Source: Tunturiibacter empetritectus
Lineage (GTDB): Bacteria; Acidobacteriota; Terriglobia; Terriglobales; Acidobacteriaceae
Length of the DNA stretch: 64,000 nt
Direction: 5' to 3'
Assembly (NCBI RefSeq): GCF_013410875.1
Contig: NZ_JACCCU010000002.1
Span: 124,001-188,000, forward strand
Shown: in pieces, positions 9,037 to 17,181 of the stretch
Position numbering within the stretch: position 1 is the stretch's first letter
How the letters are laid out: the number at the start of each line of letters is the position of its first letter
Program-made: the position numbers and the translations under genes
Notes under the pieces: generated by a model
The model's input: the letters and a program-made list of their open reading frames with translations, nothing else
Told to the model about the DNA's origin: nothing
Databases searched by the model: none

Positions 9037-10794
9037 ATGGACAATATCTCGATCGCACGCCTCCTCGACGAAACCGCCTCCCTCCTCGAGATCGACTCCG
9101 CCGACCCCTTCCGCATCCGCTCCTACCGCCGGGCCGCAGAAGCCGTAGAGCAGCAAACCACCCAGCTCGCCACCATCGCCGACGATCCCAAGCAACTCCT
9201 CGCCATCGCCGGCATCGGCAAAGGCATGCTCGCCAACATCCAGGCCCTTCTCACCACCGGCACCATGCCCCTCCGCGAAGAGCTTCTGCAAAAGTACAAA
9301 CCCACCATGCTCGACCTCCTTCGCCTACCCGGCATGGGCCCCAAGACAGTAGCCCTCGTGTGGTCCTCCTGCCAGGTCTGCGACATCGACGGCCTCGAAG
9401 CCGCCGCCAAAGCCGGCCAACTCACCAAGCTCCCCCGCATGGGCGAGAAGTTCGTCACCAAGCTCCTCAAGGGCATCGAAGACCACCGCAAGAACTCCAG
9501 CCGATTCCGCATCGATAAGGCCCAGCAACACGCCGACACCATCATCAACCTCATCCGCGCCTTCCCGGGCATCGACGAGATCATCCCCGCCGGCTCCCTC
9601 CGCCGCGGCCGCGAGACCGTAGGCGACCTCGACCTCCTCGCCACCGGTCCCGCCTGCGAACCCGACGTCGTCTCGGCAGCCGTCGAACATGTCGCATCCC
9701 TCCCCCTCATCGACAAGCTCATCGCCAAAGGGCAAAACAAAGTCTCCTTCACCCTCCGAAACAACCTTCAGGTCGACGTCCGCCTCCTCCCCCGCGCCAG
9801 CTACGGCGCCGCTCTGCAATACTTCACCGGCTCGAAGATGCACAACGTAGCTCTGCGACAGCGCGCCATCAAACGTGGCCTAACCCTCAGCGAATACGCG
9901 CTCCTTCGCCTCGAAGACAACGTCATCGTAGCCGCCGCCTCCGAAGCCGAGATCTACAACGCCCTCGACCTCGACTACATCCCACCCGAGCTCCGCGAAA
10001 ACGGAGGCGAGCTCGAAGCCGCCGCAACCCACACCCTCCCGCAGCTCATCACGCTGGCCGACATCCGCGGCGACCTGCACATGCACACCGAGGCCACCGA
10101 TGGCCGCGACACCATCCGTCAGATGGCCGAAGCCGCCCTCGCCCGAGGCCTCGCCTACATCGCCATCACCGACCATAGCAAAAACCTCGCCATGACCAAC
10201 GGCCTCGACGACACGAGGGCCCTCGCCCACATCAAACGCATCCGCGAGATCGACGCGCAATTCCAGCAAGAGCTCGAAGGAAAGATCCGCATCCTCCCCG
10301 GCATCGAAGTCGACATCCTCGGCGACGGCGCCCTCGATCTCGACGGCTCCACCCTGGCCCAAATGGACATCGTCGTAGCCAGCGTCCACTCCCACTTCAA
10401 CCAACCAGCCGAAGAGATGACCGCACGCGTCCTCCGCGCCCTCGAAAGCCCGCACGTCCGCATCCTCGGCCATCCCACCGGCCGCAAGGTCCTCGGCCGC
10501 GAAGCCTACGCCATCAACATCGACGCAATCTTAAAATCCGCCGCACAAAAAGGCGTAGCCGTCGAGCACAACGCCAGCCCAGCCCGCGCCGACCTCAACG
10601 ATCTCCACCTCCGCCTCGCGAAAAAACACAACTGCAAGATCGTCATCAACACCGACGCCCACGCCACCGAAGAGCTCGACCAGATGCGTTACGGCATCAC
10701 CCAGCTTCGCCGCGCCTGGCTCACCCCCGCCGACATCCTCAACACCCAACCCACCGCCGAGGCTCTCCTCCAGCAACTCCGCCCCAAACCCTGA
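9037..10794 (+). CDS. polX: DNA polymerase X family with PHP exonuclease domain (PolX)
   Basis: 585 residues, the usual PolX length. Residues 1-150 form the helix-hairpin-helix part (GIGKGMLANI, LPGMGPKTVALVW). The nucleotidyltransferase part carries GSLRRGRETVGDLDLL near 188-202, with the paired catalytic aspartates, and a third in NLQVDVRLLP near 247. The PHP domain starts with RGDLHMHTEATDGRDT near 343 and contains ITDHSKNLAMTNGL, GIEVDIL, VASVHSHF, LGHPTGR and NTDAHA, giving the metal-binding histidines and aspartates. PolX fills short gaps in base-excision repair and proofreads through PHP. The preceding intergenic bases hold no obvious ribosome site. Assignment is clear. Confidence 0.95.
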   Translation: MDNISIARLLDETASLLEIDSADPFRIRSYRRAAEAVEQQTTQLATIADDPKQLLAIAGIGKGMLANIQALLTTGTMPLREELLQKYKPTMLDLLRLPGMGPKTVALVWSSCQVCDIDGLEAAAKAGQLTKLPRMGEKFVTKLLKGIEDHRKNSSRFRIDKAQQHADTIINLIRAFPGIDEIIPAGSLRRGRETVGDLDLLATGPACEPDVVSAAVEHVASLPLIDKLIAKGQNKVSFTLRNNLQVDVRLLPRASYGAALQYFTGSKMHNVALRQRAIKRGLTLSEYALLRLEDNVIVAAASEAEIYNALDLDYIPPELRENGGELEAAATHTLPQLITLADIRGDLHMHTEATDGRDTIRQMAEAALARGLAYIAITDHSKNLAMTNGLDDTRALAHIKRIREIDAQFQQELEGKIRILPGIEVDILGDGALDLDGSTLAQMDIVVASVHSHFNQPAEEMTARVLRALESPHVRILGHPTGRKVLGREAYAINIDAILKSAAQKGVAVEHNASPARADLNDLHLRLAKKHNCKIVINTDAHATEELDQMRYGITQLRRAWLTPADILNTQPTAEALLQQLRPKP

Positions 10795-10819
10795 TCGTCG
10801 CAAACCCACGCGTCGAAAC

Positions 10820-10854
10820 GATGGCCCGGAAGACTCCCGATCTTCCAGGCCATC
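10820..10854 (-). terminator. Hairpin between convergent genes (terminator-like)
   Basis: A 13-base inverted repeat (GATGGCCCGGAAG with CTTCCAGGCCATC). The one mismatch is a G-U wobble when read on the minus strand and C-A on the plus strand, so the structure is stronger in the minus-strand transcript of the gene at 10876. There is no T-tract. Confidence 0.5.
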
Positions 10855-10875
10855 AGTCTCATCTACTGCACGCTT

Positions 10876-11535
10876 CTACTGCACGAACCCAGGGCTATCC
10901 GCCGTGAGCCGCACCGCTGTGACCTTCCCCGTCAGACGAATCAGTACCTTGCCCAGTGGATCGTAGTTCTCAATGGTGAATGTCCCCTGGAAGCTGTCCC
11001 TGTCTCCATCGACAGTGACATTTTCGCTGATGTTTGAAGGCCCAATAAGAACGTTCAGTGGCTGCTTGGTCTTCGGATCCAAAATTACATTCCCCTTCGC
11101 ATCCACAGTCAGGCCGCTCCAGTTCATAGCGTAGTGGCTAAGTTTGAAGCTGGATCGTCCCGTCTGCTTCCACGCGCCCAGGCAAAAACTGCCCGTCAGA
11201 GGATCACGGCCCGAGTTCATAATCTCGGTCCCGTCGCTGTGCCAGGCCGAGTATCCCTGGTCTAGCACCGCGCCGTCAGGGATTCCAGCCGACGTCAGGT
11301 TGCCCTCCGAGAGAAACTTGAACCGCCACAGTCCTACAATCGAAGCCCCTTCATGGCCAAAGTCCCAGTCCGCGCCCGTCAAGCCCGAACCAAGCACAAA
11401 GGCCATGGGTTTTACACTACCCCTCGTCTGAACTCCCGGATAAGCACCGCATCCGGCCCTCGCAACCGGTGCAAAGACACCTCCCAAAGCGACGACTCCA
11501 AGAGCCACAGTCAATATGCTGAATCTCCCTCTCAT
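10876..11535 (-). CDS. Secreted protein of unknown function
   Basis: 219 residues with a signal peptide (FSILTVALGVVALGG, cleavage near PVARAG). The mature part has a single early cysteine (AGCGAYPG), then GIVGLWRFKFLS-like and WHSDGTEIMNSGRDP segments, followed by FCLGAWKQTG and KLSHYAMNW. These give the look of a small beta-barrel (lipocalin or DUF-type stress protein) in which a repeated G-x-W strand pattern recurs. The C-terminal NYDPLGKVLIRLTGKVTAVRL supports an all-beta fold. I do not recognise a named family with confidence. Codon use is less C-ending than in PolX. It is divergent from the CadC-like regulator, which is a possible control link by position only. Confidence 0.7.
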   Translation of the reverse strand: MRGRFSILTVALGVVALGGVFAPVARAGCGAYPGVQTRGSVKPMAFVLGSGLTGADWDFGHEGASIVGLWRFKFLSEGNLTSAGIPDGAVLDQGYSAWHSDGTEIMNSGRDPLTGSFCLGAWKQTGRSSFKLSHYAMNWSGLTVDAKGNVILDPKTKQPLNVLIGPSNISENVTVDGDRDSFQGTFTIENYDPLGKVLIRLTGKVTAVRLTADSPGFVQ

Positions 11536-11726
11536 AACACTTCTCCTTTGGCGCCGACTCTTGCCGACGCACAGAACCTAGCACCTGCCGCGACAAATCG
11601 ATCATGAGTTGTTCTGAGGACTTCCTCATCCCCAATGAGGAAGCGCAAACCATCTGCATCCAGCAGGTTGCAACATCCCCGCATCGCAGGAGCACCTCAT
11701 TCACCAGCAGCATTCAGGCAGCAAAC

Positions 11727-11732
11727 TATAAT
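11727..11732 (+). promoter_or_regulatory. Consensus -10 hexamer TATAAT close to the start codon
   Basis: A perfect TATAAT sits 9 bases upstream of the ATG at 11742, with no Shine-Dalgarno between. If used, transcription would begin at or within a few bases of the start codon, giving a leaderless mRNA. No convincing -35 is seen 16-18 bases upstream. It may instead be chance. Confidence 0.35.
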
Positions 11733-11741
11733 CGTCTTCCA

Positions 11742-13748
11742 ATGTCTGAGGCTTTGCCGCGAAAGCTCAACTCCGCGATCCGCTTTGGGGACTATGAACT
11801 CGACCCTAAACGCGGCGTGCTGTCGCAAAACGGAGTACCGCTCAAACTTCAGCCTCAACCCTTCCGCGTCTTCGAACTCCTAATCGCGCGCGCTCCCAAC
11901 ATCGTCACCCGCGAAGAGCTCAGCGACTACGTCTGGGGAGACGACGTCTACGTCGATCTCGACCAGAGCCTCAACTTCTGCATCCGTCAGATTCGCTCGG
12001 TCTTAAACGACTCTGCCTCGAATCCCAAGTTCGTCGATACCCTGCCCAAACAGGGCTATCGCTTCATCGGACCGATCCCCGTGCTGCCCGCAGAACCTCC
12101 TCCGCCTTCAACCGGGGATCAGAGCCAACAATCTCTCGCAAATAGAAACCGGAGAGTTGGCGACACCAATCCGCCTCCTGCGGCGCCCAACGCAGTCGCC
12201 CTGCAGGATCCCCCACCCCACCTCGCACAACCACACCGCGGCAACCCGGAACCTCCAGACCAGCCCGAAGCCTACCCACCCCGCAGCTCTCATCGTCGCC
12301 TCTGGCTCTTCGCATCAGCCCTCGCTCTTCTCATCCTCGCAATCGTTCTCGGCGCACGCACTCTGCGAAGCCGCCCCCTCACGAACGCCGCATCCAAAAT
12401 CACCTCCCTCGCCGTCCTCCCGCTCGACAACCTCTCCGGCGACCCCACCCAGAACTACTTCGCCGACGGCATGACCGACGAGATCACCACCATGCTCGCC
12501 AAGAACTCAACCCTCCGCGTCGTCTCCCGAACCTCTGCCATGCAATACAAAGGCGCCCACCGCCCCCTCCCCGAGATTGCCCGCGAACTCGGGGTAGACG
12601 GCATCCTTGAAGGCTCCATCGCCCGCACCGGCGACAAAGTGCACATGACTATCCAGCTGATCCAGGCCCCCAGCGACACACATCTCTGGGCCGAAAGCTA
12701 CGACCGCAACGTAAACGACATCGTCGCGCTCCCCAATGAAGCGGCACAGACCATCGCGAAGAAGCTCAATAGTGCCGTCCCTCAACCATCGCCGCAACGC
12801 TACATCAGCCCCGAGGCCCATGACGCGTTCCTGCGCGGACGATATCTCTGGTTCAAGGGCATGAACGAGCAGGCAGGTCCATACTTCAGGAAAGCCACCG
12901 GGATCCAGCCCGACTACGCCCTCGGCTGGGCTGGTCTTGCGATGTACTACGGCCAAGGCACCCTGGCCGGCGAGATCGATCCCAGAGAAACAGTTGCAGG
13001 GCTGGAAGCCGCACGCAAAGCGGTGGCTCTCGACGACTCACTTCCCGAGGCCCACCTCGTACTTGGAGCCATGCTCTTTATCAGTCCTTGGGATTGGGTG
13101 CAGGCCGATCCGGAGCTCGTCCGCGCGGCTGATCTCAATCCCCGCTACGCCGAGGCCTACCACTTCCGCTCCAAGATGTACGTCACTCTCAATCGCAACG
13201 AAGAAGCGATTCAGTTGGAGAAAAAGGCAATGGAACTAGATCCGTTTGAACGCCCCTATGGCTTGGCGTACACCTACAGCGAGGCACGACTGTACGACGC
13301 CGCGATCAACGATGTTCTTCAACGCCTCGAGTCCCAGCCCGGGGACAATGGTCTACATTGGATGCTGTGTGAGATCTATCGCCGCAAAGGCGATCTGAAG
13401 CAAGCCGCACAGGAATGGGAGAAGGCCACGCTCCTCTCAGGCGACAAGGATACTGCCGCGATCATCCACCGGACATTCCAGCAGGGCGGATACCCTGCCC
13501 TACTCCTCTGGCGGCTCAACGACCTCAAACAGAAAGCCACGAAGCAATACGTGTCGCCTGTCGATCTGGCGCTGCAATACGCGCAACTCCGGCAAAAAGA
13601 AAAAGCTCTCTCGCTGCTCGAAGCAGGCTATCGCGAACATTCTCCGCTTCTGCTCTCAATCCAGCAAGACCCCGCCTACGACTTCCTCCACTCCGACGAA
13701 CGCTATCGCGCCATCATCAGAGGAACCGGCCTCCCGCCAAAATACTGA
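11742..13748 (+). CDS. CadC-like winged-helix regulator with membrane segment and TPR repeats
   Basis: 668 residues from the ATG at 11742; an in-frame ATG at 11604 would add 46 residues with no domain content. An OmpR/PhoB-type winged helix covers about 10-110 (FGDYELDPKRGVLSQNG, LKLQPQPFRVFELLI, TLPKQGYRFIGP). A Pro-rich linker leads to one membrane helix (LFASALALLILAIVLGA, near 215-235). The periplasmic or outer part has a TolB/FlgO-like segment (SLAVLPLDNLSGD, YFADGMTDEI) and then TPR repeats with alternating alanines to the C terminus. The design is that of one-component membrane regulators such as CadC, common in Acidobacteria. Signal and targets are unknown; the divergent secreted gene at 10876 is one candidate. 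Confidence 0.88.
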   Translation: MSEALPRKLNSAIRFGDYELDPKRGVLSQNGVPLKLQPQPFRVFELLIARAPNIVTREELSDYVWGDDVYVDLDQSLNFCIRQIRSVLNDSASNPKFVDTLPKQGYRFIGPIPVLPAEPPPPSTGDQSQQSLANRNRRVGDTNPPPAAPNAVALQDPPPHLAQPHRGNPEPPDQPEAYPPRSSHRRLWLFASALALLILAIVLGARTLRSRPLTNAASKITSLAVLPLDNLSGDPTQNYFADGMTDEITTMLAKNSTLRVVSRTSAMQYKGAHRPLPEIARELGVDGILEGSIARTGDKVHMTIQLIQAPSDTHLWAESYDRNVNDIVALPNEAAQTIAKKLNSAVPQPSPQRYISPEAHDAFLRGRYLWFKGMNEQAGPYFRKATGIQPDYALGWAGLAMYYGQGTLAGEIDPRETVAGLEAARKAVALDDSLPEAHLVLGAMLFISPWDWVQADPELVRAADLNPRYAEAYHFRSKMYVTLNRNEEAIQLEKKAMELDPFERPYGLAYTYSEARLYDAAINDVLQRLESQPGDNGLHWMLCEIYRRKGDLKQAAQEWEKATLLSGDKDTAAIIHRTFQQGGYPALLLWRLNDLKQKATKQYVSPVDLALQYAQLRQKEKALSLLEAGYREHSPLLLSIQQDPAYDFLHSDERYRAIIRGTGLPPKY

Positions 13749-13796
13749 CCCCGCCAACCCGCCAATGCACCTAAGCAACACCCAAACGCAGCAAAG

Positions 13797-13815
13797 CCCC
13801 GGTTGTTCACCGAGG
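13797..13815 (-). terminator. Weak hairpin between convergent genes
   Basis: CCCCGGT and ACCGAGG pair over seven bases with one wobble (read on the minus strand: CCTCGGT, loop, ACCGGGG followed by CTTTGC). It could end the Rrf2 transcript or the TPR regulator transcript. Weak evidence. Confidence 0.3.
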
Positions 13816-13842
13816 CCAAACCACAAAAACCAATTCGTCCAA

Positions 13843-14217
13843 TTACTTCTTCTTCATCCTCTTCACCACTCCAGCAAGCGAGTGTTCATTCATCGCCGTC
13901 ACCGCATCCCCGCGCACCTTCTTGATCCACGCGCTCACGGCCTTATCCTCGATGCTTAGCCAATCCCCCGCCGACGCCTCAAACACGTCCCCAAGCCCGA
14001 TCTGCTTCGCCGGAAGCTTCAGCTTCGCACCCCCATGCGGACCCTTCTTCTGTTCAATCAATCCCGCCTTATGCAGCAGCAGAAAAGATCTCCGCACCAT
14101 CACGGCGCTCTCTTTCAGCTCCTCTGCAATCGCCGACGAGGTATGCATTGCTCCCGGCTCGCTCGCCAGCACCGCCAAAATTCGCACGCTCAACTGAAAC
14201 CGCCCGCTCTGTGCCAT
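13843..14217 (-). CDS. Rrf2 family transcriptional regulator
   Basis: 124 residues, slightly short for Rrf2. The winged helix is clear: RFQLSVRILAVLASEPG at 6-22, a helix-turn-helix with SSAIAEELKESAVMVRRSF, then LLHKAGLIEQKKGPHGGAKL with the wing. The three cysteines that bind an Fe-S cluster in IscR or NsrR are absent: the protein has none. So it is either a redox-independent sensor or one using another ligand, as in YwgB-like Rrf2 members. It ends in a lysine-rich tail (KRMKKK). It is divergent from ymdB at 14308 with about 90 bases between. Targets unknown. Confidence 0.9.
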   Translation of the reverse strand: MAQSGRFQLSVRILAVLASEPGAMHTSSAIAEELKESAVMVRRSFLLLHKAGLIEQKKGPHGGAKLKLPAKQIGLGDVFEASAGDWLSIEDKAVSAWIKKVRGDAVTAMNEHSLAGVVKRMKKK

Positions 14218-14307
14218 TCAAAAAAGCTACCACACCCAGCCGAGGATTCGCCGACTCATCCCCCATCCGCGAAAGATTCTCCACCCACCACCATGTAAAC
14301 TTCTTCA

Positions 14308-15102
14308 GTGAACATCCTTTTTGTCGGCGACGTCTTCGGCTCCGCCGGCCGCCACATCGTCCGCGAACACCTCCCCCACGTCCTCGAAACCAACGCCGTC
14401 GACCTCCTCGTCATCAATGGAGAGAACGCCGCCGGCGGCTTCGGCATCACCCCCTCCATCGCAGAAGAGCTCTTCGACCTCGGCGCCCACGTCATCACTA
14501 CCGGTAACCACATCTGGGACAAGCGCGAGATCTTCGAGTACATGACCGTCCCCGCCGACTCCCACGCCCGTGGCCGCCGCGTCCTCCGCCCCGCCAACTA
14601 CGCCGTCGGCACCCCAGGCTTCGGCGTCTACCAGGGCGAGCTCCCCACCGGCCAGCCCTACGCCGTCATGAACCTCCAGTGCCGCGTCTTCATGTCCTCC
14701 TGCGACGACCCCTTCCGAAAAGCCGACGAGCTCCTCAGCAAGATCACCGCCAAAGTCATCCTCCTCGATCTCCACGGCGAAGCCACCAGCGAAAAAGTCG
14801 CCCTCGGCTGGTATCTCGACGGCCGCATCACCGCCCTCCTCGGCACCCACACCCACATCCCCACCGCTGACGAGCGCGTGCTACCCAACGGCACCGCCTA
14901 CCAGACCGACGTAGGCATGTCCGGCCCCTACGACTCCGTCATCGGCGTAGAAAAAGAACTCGTCCTCGCCCGCTTCCTCACCGGCATGCCCGGCAAGTTC
15001 GAACCCGCCAAGGGCAACCCAAAGATGTGTGCCGCCCTCATCAACTGCGACGGAGCCACCGGCCGCGCCCATCACATCCAGCGCATCATGCTAGGCGAAT
15101 AA
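14308..15102 (+). CDS. ymdB: YmdB-type metallophosphoesterase (TIGR00282 family)
   Basis: 264 residues, the family length, from a GTG start. NILFVGDVFGSAGR (2-15) supplies the first metal aspartate, VINGENAAGGFG (38-49) the next Glu-Asn, and ITTGNHIWDKREI the Asn-His pair. LDLHGEATSEK and GTHTHIPTADE supply later histidines, and the C terminus DVGMSGPYDSVIG is diagnostic. In Bacillus the protein is a 2-prime,3-prime-cyclic nucleotide phosphodiesterase that affects biofilm and sporulation choices; in this organism the role is inferred only. It is often next to rny, which is not seen here. The GTG is used because the conserved N-terminal strand starts directly at it. Divergent from the Rrf2 gene. 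Confidence 0.93.
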   Translation: MNILFVGDVFGSAGRHIVREHLPHVLETNAVDLLVINGENAAGGFGITPSIAEELFDLGAHVITTGNHIWDKREIFEYMTVPADSHARGRRVLRPANYAVGTPGFGVYQGELPTGQPYAVMNLQCRVFMSSCDDPFRKADELLSKITAKVILLDLHGEATSEKVALGWYLDGRITALLGTHTHIPTADERVLPNGTAYQTDVGMSGPYDSVIGVEKELVLARFLTGMPGKFEPAKGNPKMCAALINCDGATGRAHHIQRIMLGE

Positions 15103-15135
15103 TCTTCAAGTATCTGTACAGAAAATTTATAGATC

Positions 15136-15200
15136 GTCATCCTGAGCGAAGTGACTCACGGCACTTTGTGAGTCACGCAGTCGAAGGACCCCCGCATTTC
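15136..15200 (+). repeat. Fixed-end repeat with variable hairpin, copy 1
   Basis: GTCATCCTGAGCGAA, then a nine-base stem (GTGACTCAC with GTGAGTCAC, loop GGCACTTT), then GCAGTCGAAGGACCCCCGCATTT. It shares the outer GTCAT and the ACCCCCGCATTT end with copies at 18931 and 25367, but its central stem is different. It lies between convergent ymdB and the EAL gene and might also stop transcription. Confidence 0.7.
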
Positions 15201-15234
15201 GCTTTCTGCAGTTGCTTATTTTCTCCGAATCAAG

Positions 15235-16059
15235 TCACTGCCGAATCGCATTGCGTAGCCACTCCACCTCATCCCGTGTAATCCGCGAAAAGAGTCTTGG
15301 CTCACTCCGCGGATACCGCACCTGCGGAATCTCGCACCCTACCGGACGCGCAAACAAAAATCCCTGCATGTAGCGAATCCCAAACCCTCGCAGCGTCAGA
15401 TACTCCTCTACCGTTTCTACGCCCTCTACGATCAGCTTCACCCCCAGCTTGCGGCACACCTTGCTGAACGCCTCAACAATCGTCTTCTTCGCGCGATTCG
15501 TCGCAATCCCCTTAATCAGCTCTCGGTCGATCTTCACCACATCCGGAGCGCATCGCGCCAAAACACTCAACCCCGCATATCCTGCCCCAAAGTCGTCGAT
15601 CGCAATCACCACCCCAGCCTTGCGATGCAGATCGACGATCCGTGCCAGTTCGTTGCCATCCAGCCGCACGCCCTCCGACAACTCCAGCACCAGAGACTCC
15701 GTTCGCAGTCCATAGTGCTTCGCCAGCCGAATCACATAGTAAGCGTCCTTACCCCGCAGCTCCATCAAAGGCCCCAGATTGATGGCAAGCTTGGTGCCGC
15801 TCTGCTCCAATCGCATCGCTGCAGCCAGACGCATCGACTTCGCCATAGCCAGCTTGTCGAACGCAGAAATCCGAGAGGGTTCAAAATCTTTGATTAGCGC
15901 TGCATAATTCTCTCCATGCAAACCGCGGCAGAGAGCCTCATACGCATAGACTGTCTCGGTCTCCAGGTCCACAATCGGCTGTAAGACAATCTGAAACTCA
16001 GGAAACGTTCTTCGCCCCCGATGCTTCGATCCGTAACCACTCTGCGTCAAAAAAAGCAT
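15235..16059 (-). CDS. EAL-domain cyclic-di-GMP phosphodiesterase
   Basis: 274 residues, almost entirely one EAL domain without sensor or GGDEF part. Catalytic and metal positions are all present: YEALCRG (Glu of EAL) near 40, the Asn of INLGP near 94, ELSEG near 127, IDDFGAGYAGLS near 154, VKIDREL near 173, EGVET near 208 and MQGFLFARP near 230. It should therefore hydrolyse cyclic-di-GMP to pGpG in the cytosol, favouring motility over biofilm. The short N terminus (LTQSGYGSKHRGRRTF) is basic. A GGGGA ribosome site lies just upstream of the ATG. It is transcribed alone on the minus strand, behind a 319-base gap. Confidence 0.93.
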   Translation of the reverse strand: MLFLTQSGYGSKHRGRRTFPEFQIVLQPIVDLETETVYAYEALCRGLHGENYAALIKDFEPSRISAFDKLAMAKSMRLAAAMRLEQSGTKLAINLGPLMELRGKDAYYVIRLAKHYGLRTESLVLELSEGVRLDGNELARIVDLHRKAGVVIAIDDFGAGYAGLSVLARCAPDVVKIDRELIKGIATNRAKKTIVEAFSKVCRKLGVKLIVEGVETVEEYLTLRGFGIRYMQGFLFARPVGCEIPQVRYPRSEPRLFSRITRDEVEWLRNAIRQ

Positions 16060-16378
16060 TGCCGGTCCCCCTTACTTTGCACACCATAAGCAGTTTGGGA
16101 GATACAAATATTTCCAATGCTTCCACCTGGCGGACGGGTCATGTTTGGGGTCTTCTCCCCCTAACAATCCGGAAGGTTGTACTTGAGCTAACGAAGAAAA
16201 CATCGGCTCAGATGCAGCTTTTCTTTAGTTTCTCCGCAAAAGCCCCGTTTTACAGCAATTTGATATCACCCACGACATCCCCAATCCCAGCCCCCGCGCA
16301 AAAAAACAAGAGCAGCCCGCGAAGGCTGCCCTGTTCAATACTCCGCAACATCCCACCGCATCGTCGGTGGCGTTGGCC
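16060..16378. other. 319-base gap, leader of the EAL gene and tail of the DinB gene
   Basis: Contains no gene that I can support; open frames here have no family features. The right part holds the terminator at 16300-16335. The left 200 bases are the upstream region of the EAL gene. I looked for a cyclic-di-GMP riboswitch because of that gene and saw no convincing match. Confidence 0.5.
16300..16335 (-). terminator. Intrinsic terminator of the DinB-like gene
   Basis: On the minus strand an AACAGGGCAGCC arm, TTCGCG loop and GGCTGCTCTTGTT arm are followed by a run of T (TTGTTTTTTT). This is a classical stem plus U-tract, about 45 bases after the stop of the gene at 16379. Confidence 0.75.
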
Positions 16379-16966
16379 CTACTTCCTGCTGGCCGGCGGC
16401 ACAATCCCATTCATCCGCAGATACTCCACCAGTTGCCCATAGTGGTCCGACGCATGCGCCACCAATCCCCCCGCCAGGCTCGCCCGCGTATTGGTCCCCT
16501 TCACGCTCTCAAACGCGTTCTGCGCCGTCAACGTCGCAAACGCCTTATGCGCAAACACGAACGAAGCCTTCAACGCCGTCACCGCCGCATCCTTGTTCTT
16601 GATATCGGCCAGCGCCTTCACATCCACATCCGCCTTCATCCCGCCCACCATGCTGCCGTAGTAGTAGTTCGCCGACGCCACATGCAGCACCATCTGCCGA
16701 AACGTGCTCACCGTCGCATACTCGCTGCCCTGCCCCGCCACAAAGATCGCAGCACTCGGAGCAAAGTCGTACTTCTCCGCCGGCATCGCCTCGGCCAACG
16801 GCACAAACTCCTTCTCAAAATCACTCAGCATCCCATCGAAGCTCTTCGCCGGTTCAACCATCGTTCCCGCCGCAATCTTCGGCCCCTTCGCATCCATCTG
16901 CGCCTGCAATCCCGTCACACAACAACCAGCCAGCGCCAACACCACAACCATCCGCTTCATCATCAT
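16379..16966 (-). CDS. Exported DinB-like four-helix protein
   Basis: 195 residues. The N terminus [14 protein letters not shown] fits a signal or lipoprotein signal (LAGC lipobox); three ATGs in a row occur and the third, at 16960, has the better spacing from AGAAGGA. The mature part is a DinB/YfiT-like helical bundle: KYDFAP, then [19 protein letters not shown], and a last [20 protein letters not shown]. The histidines in LHVASA and [10 protein letters not shown] fit the three-histidine metal site of DinB proteins. These are thought to be metal-dependent transferases or thiol-linked enzymes, with unknown substrate here. A DinB-like protein outside the cytoplasm is common in Acidobacteria. 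It has its own terminator. Confidence 0.85.
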   Translation of the reverse strand: MMMKRMVVVLALAGCCVTGLQAQMDAKGPKIAAGTMVEPAKSFDGMLSDFEKEFVPLAEAMPAEKYDFAPSAAIFVAGQGSEYATVSTFRQMVLHVASANYYYGSMVGGMKADVDVKALADIKNKDAAVTALKASFVFAHKAFATLTAQNAFESVKGTNTRASLAGGLVAHASDHYGQLVEYLRMNGIVPPASRK

Positions 16967-17181
16967 CCTTCTCCAGTCTCTTTCGTTATGCCGCGACCGA
17001 AAGTCGCAGAACCGCGCTAAGCCTACCAGATTTCAACGATCGTTTGTCAGCCCGTTGGTCATCCCGCGCTCCCTCGCCCGCCGCTCCACCACGCAGAACC
17101 ACAGCCGCCGAACTTCCAGCCCATCAAAATCCAAAAACAACTCCAGCGCCTGACCCGCCTCCGCAAACTACCCTAGAGGTC

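Noticed and set aside
16060..16299. Cyclic-di-GMP riboswitch before the EAL gene
   Set aside because: Looked for because of the neighbouring gene; no conserved GEMM-type core seen by eye.
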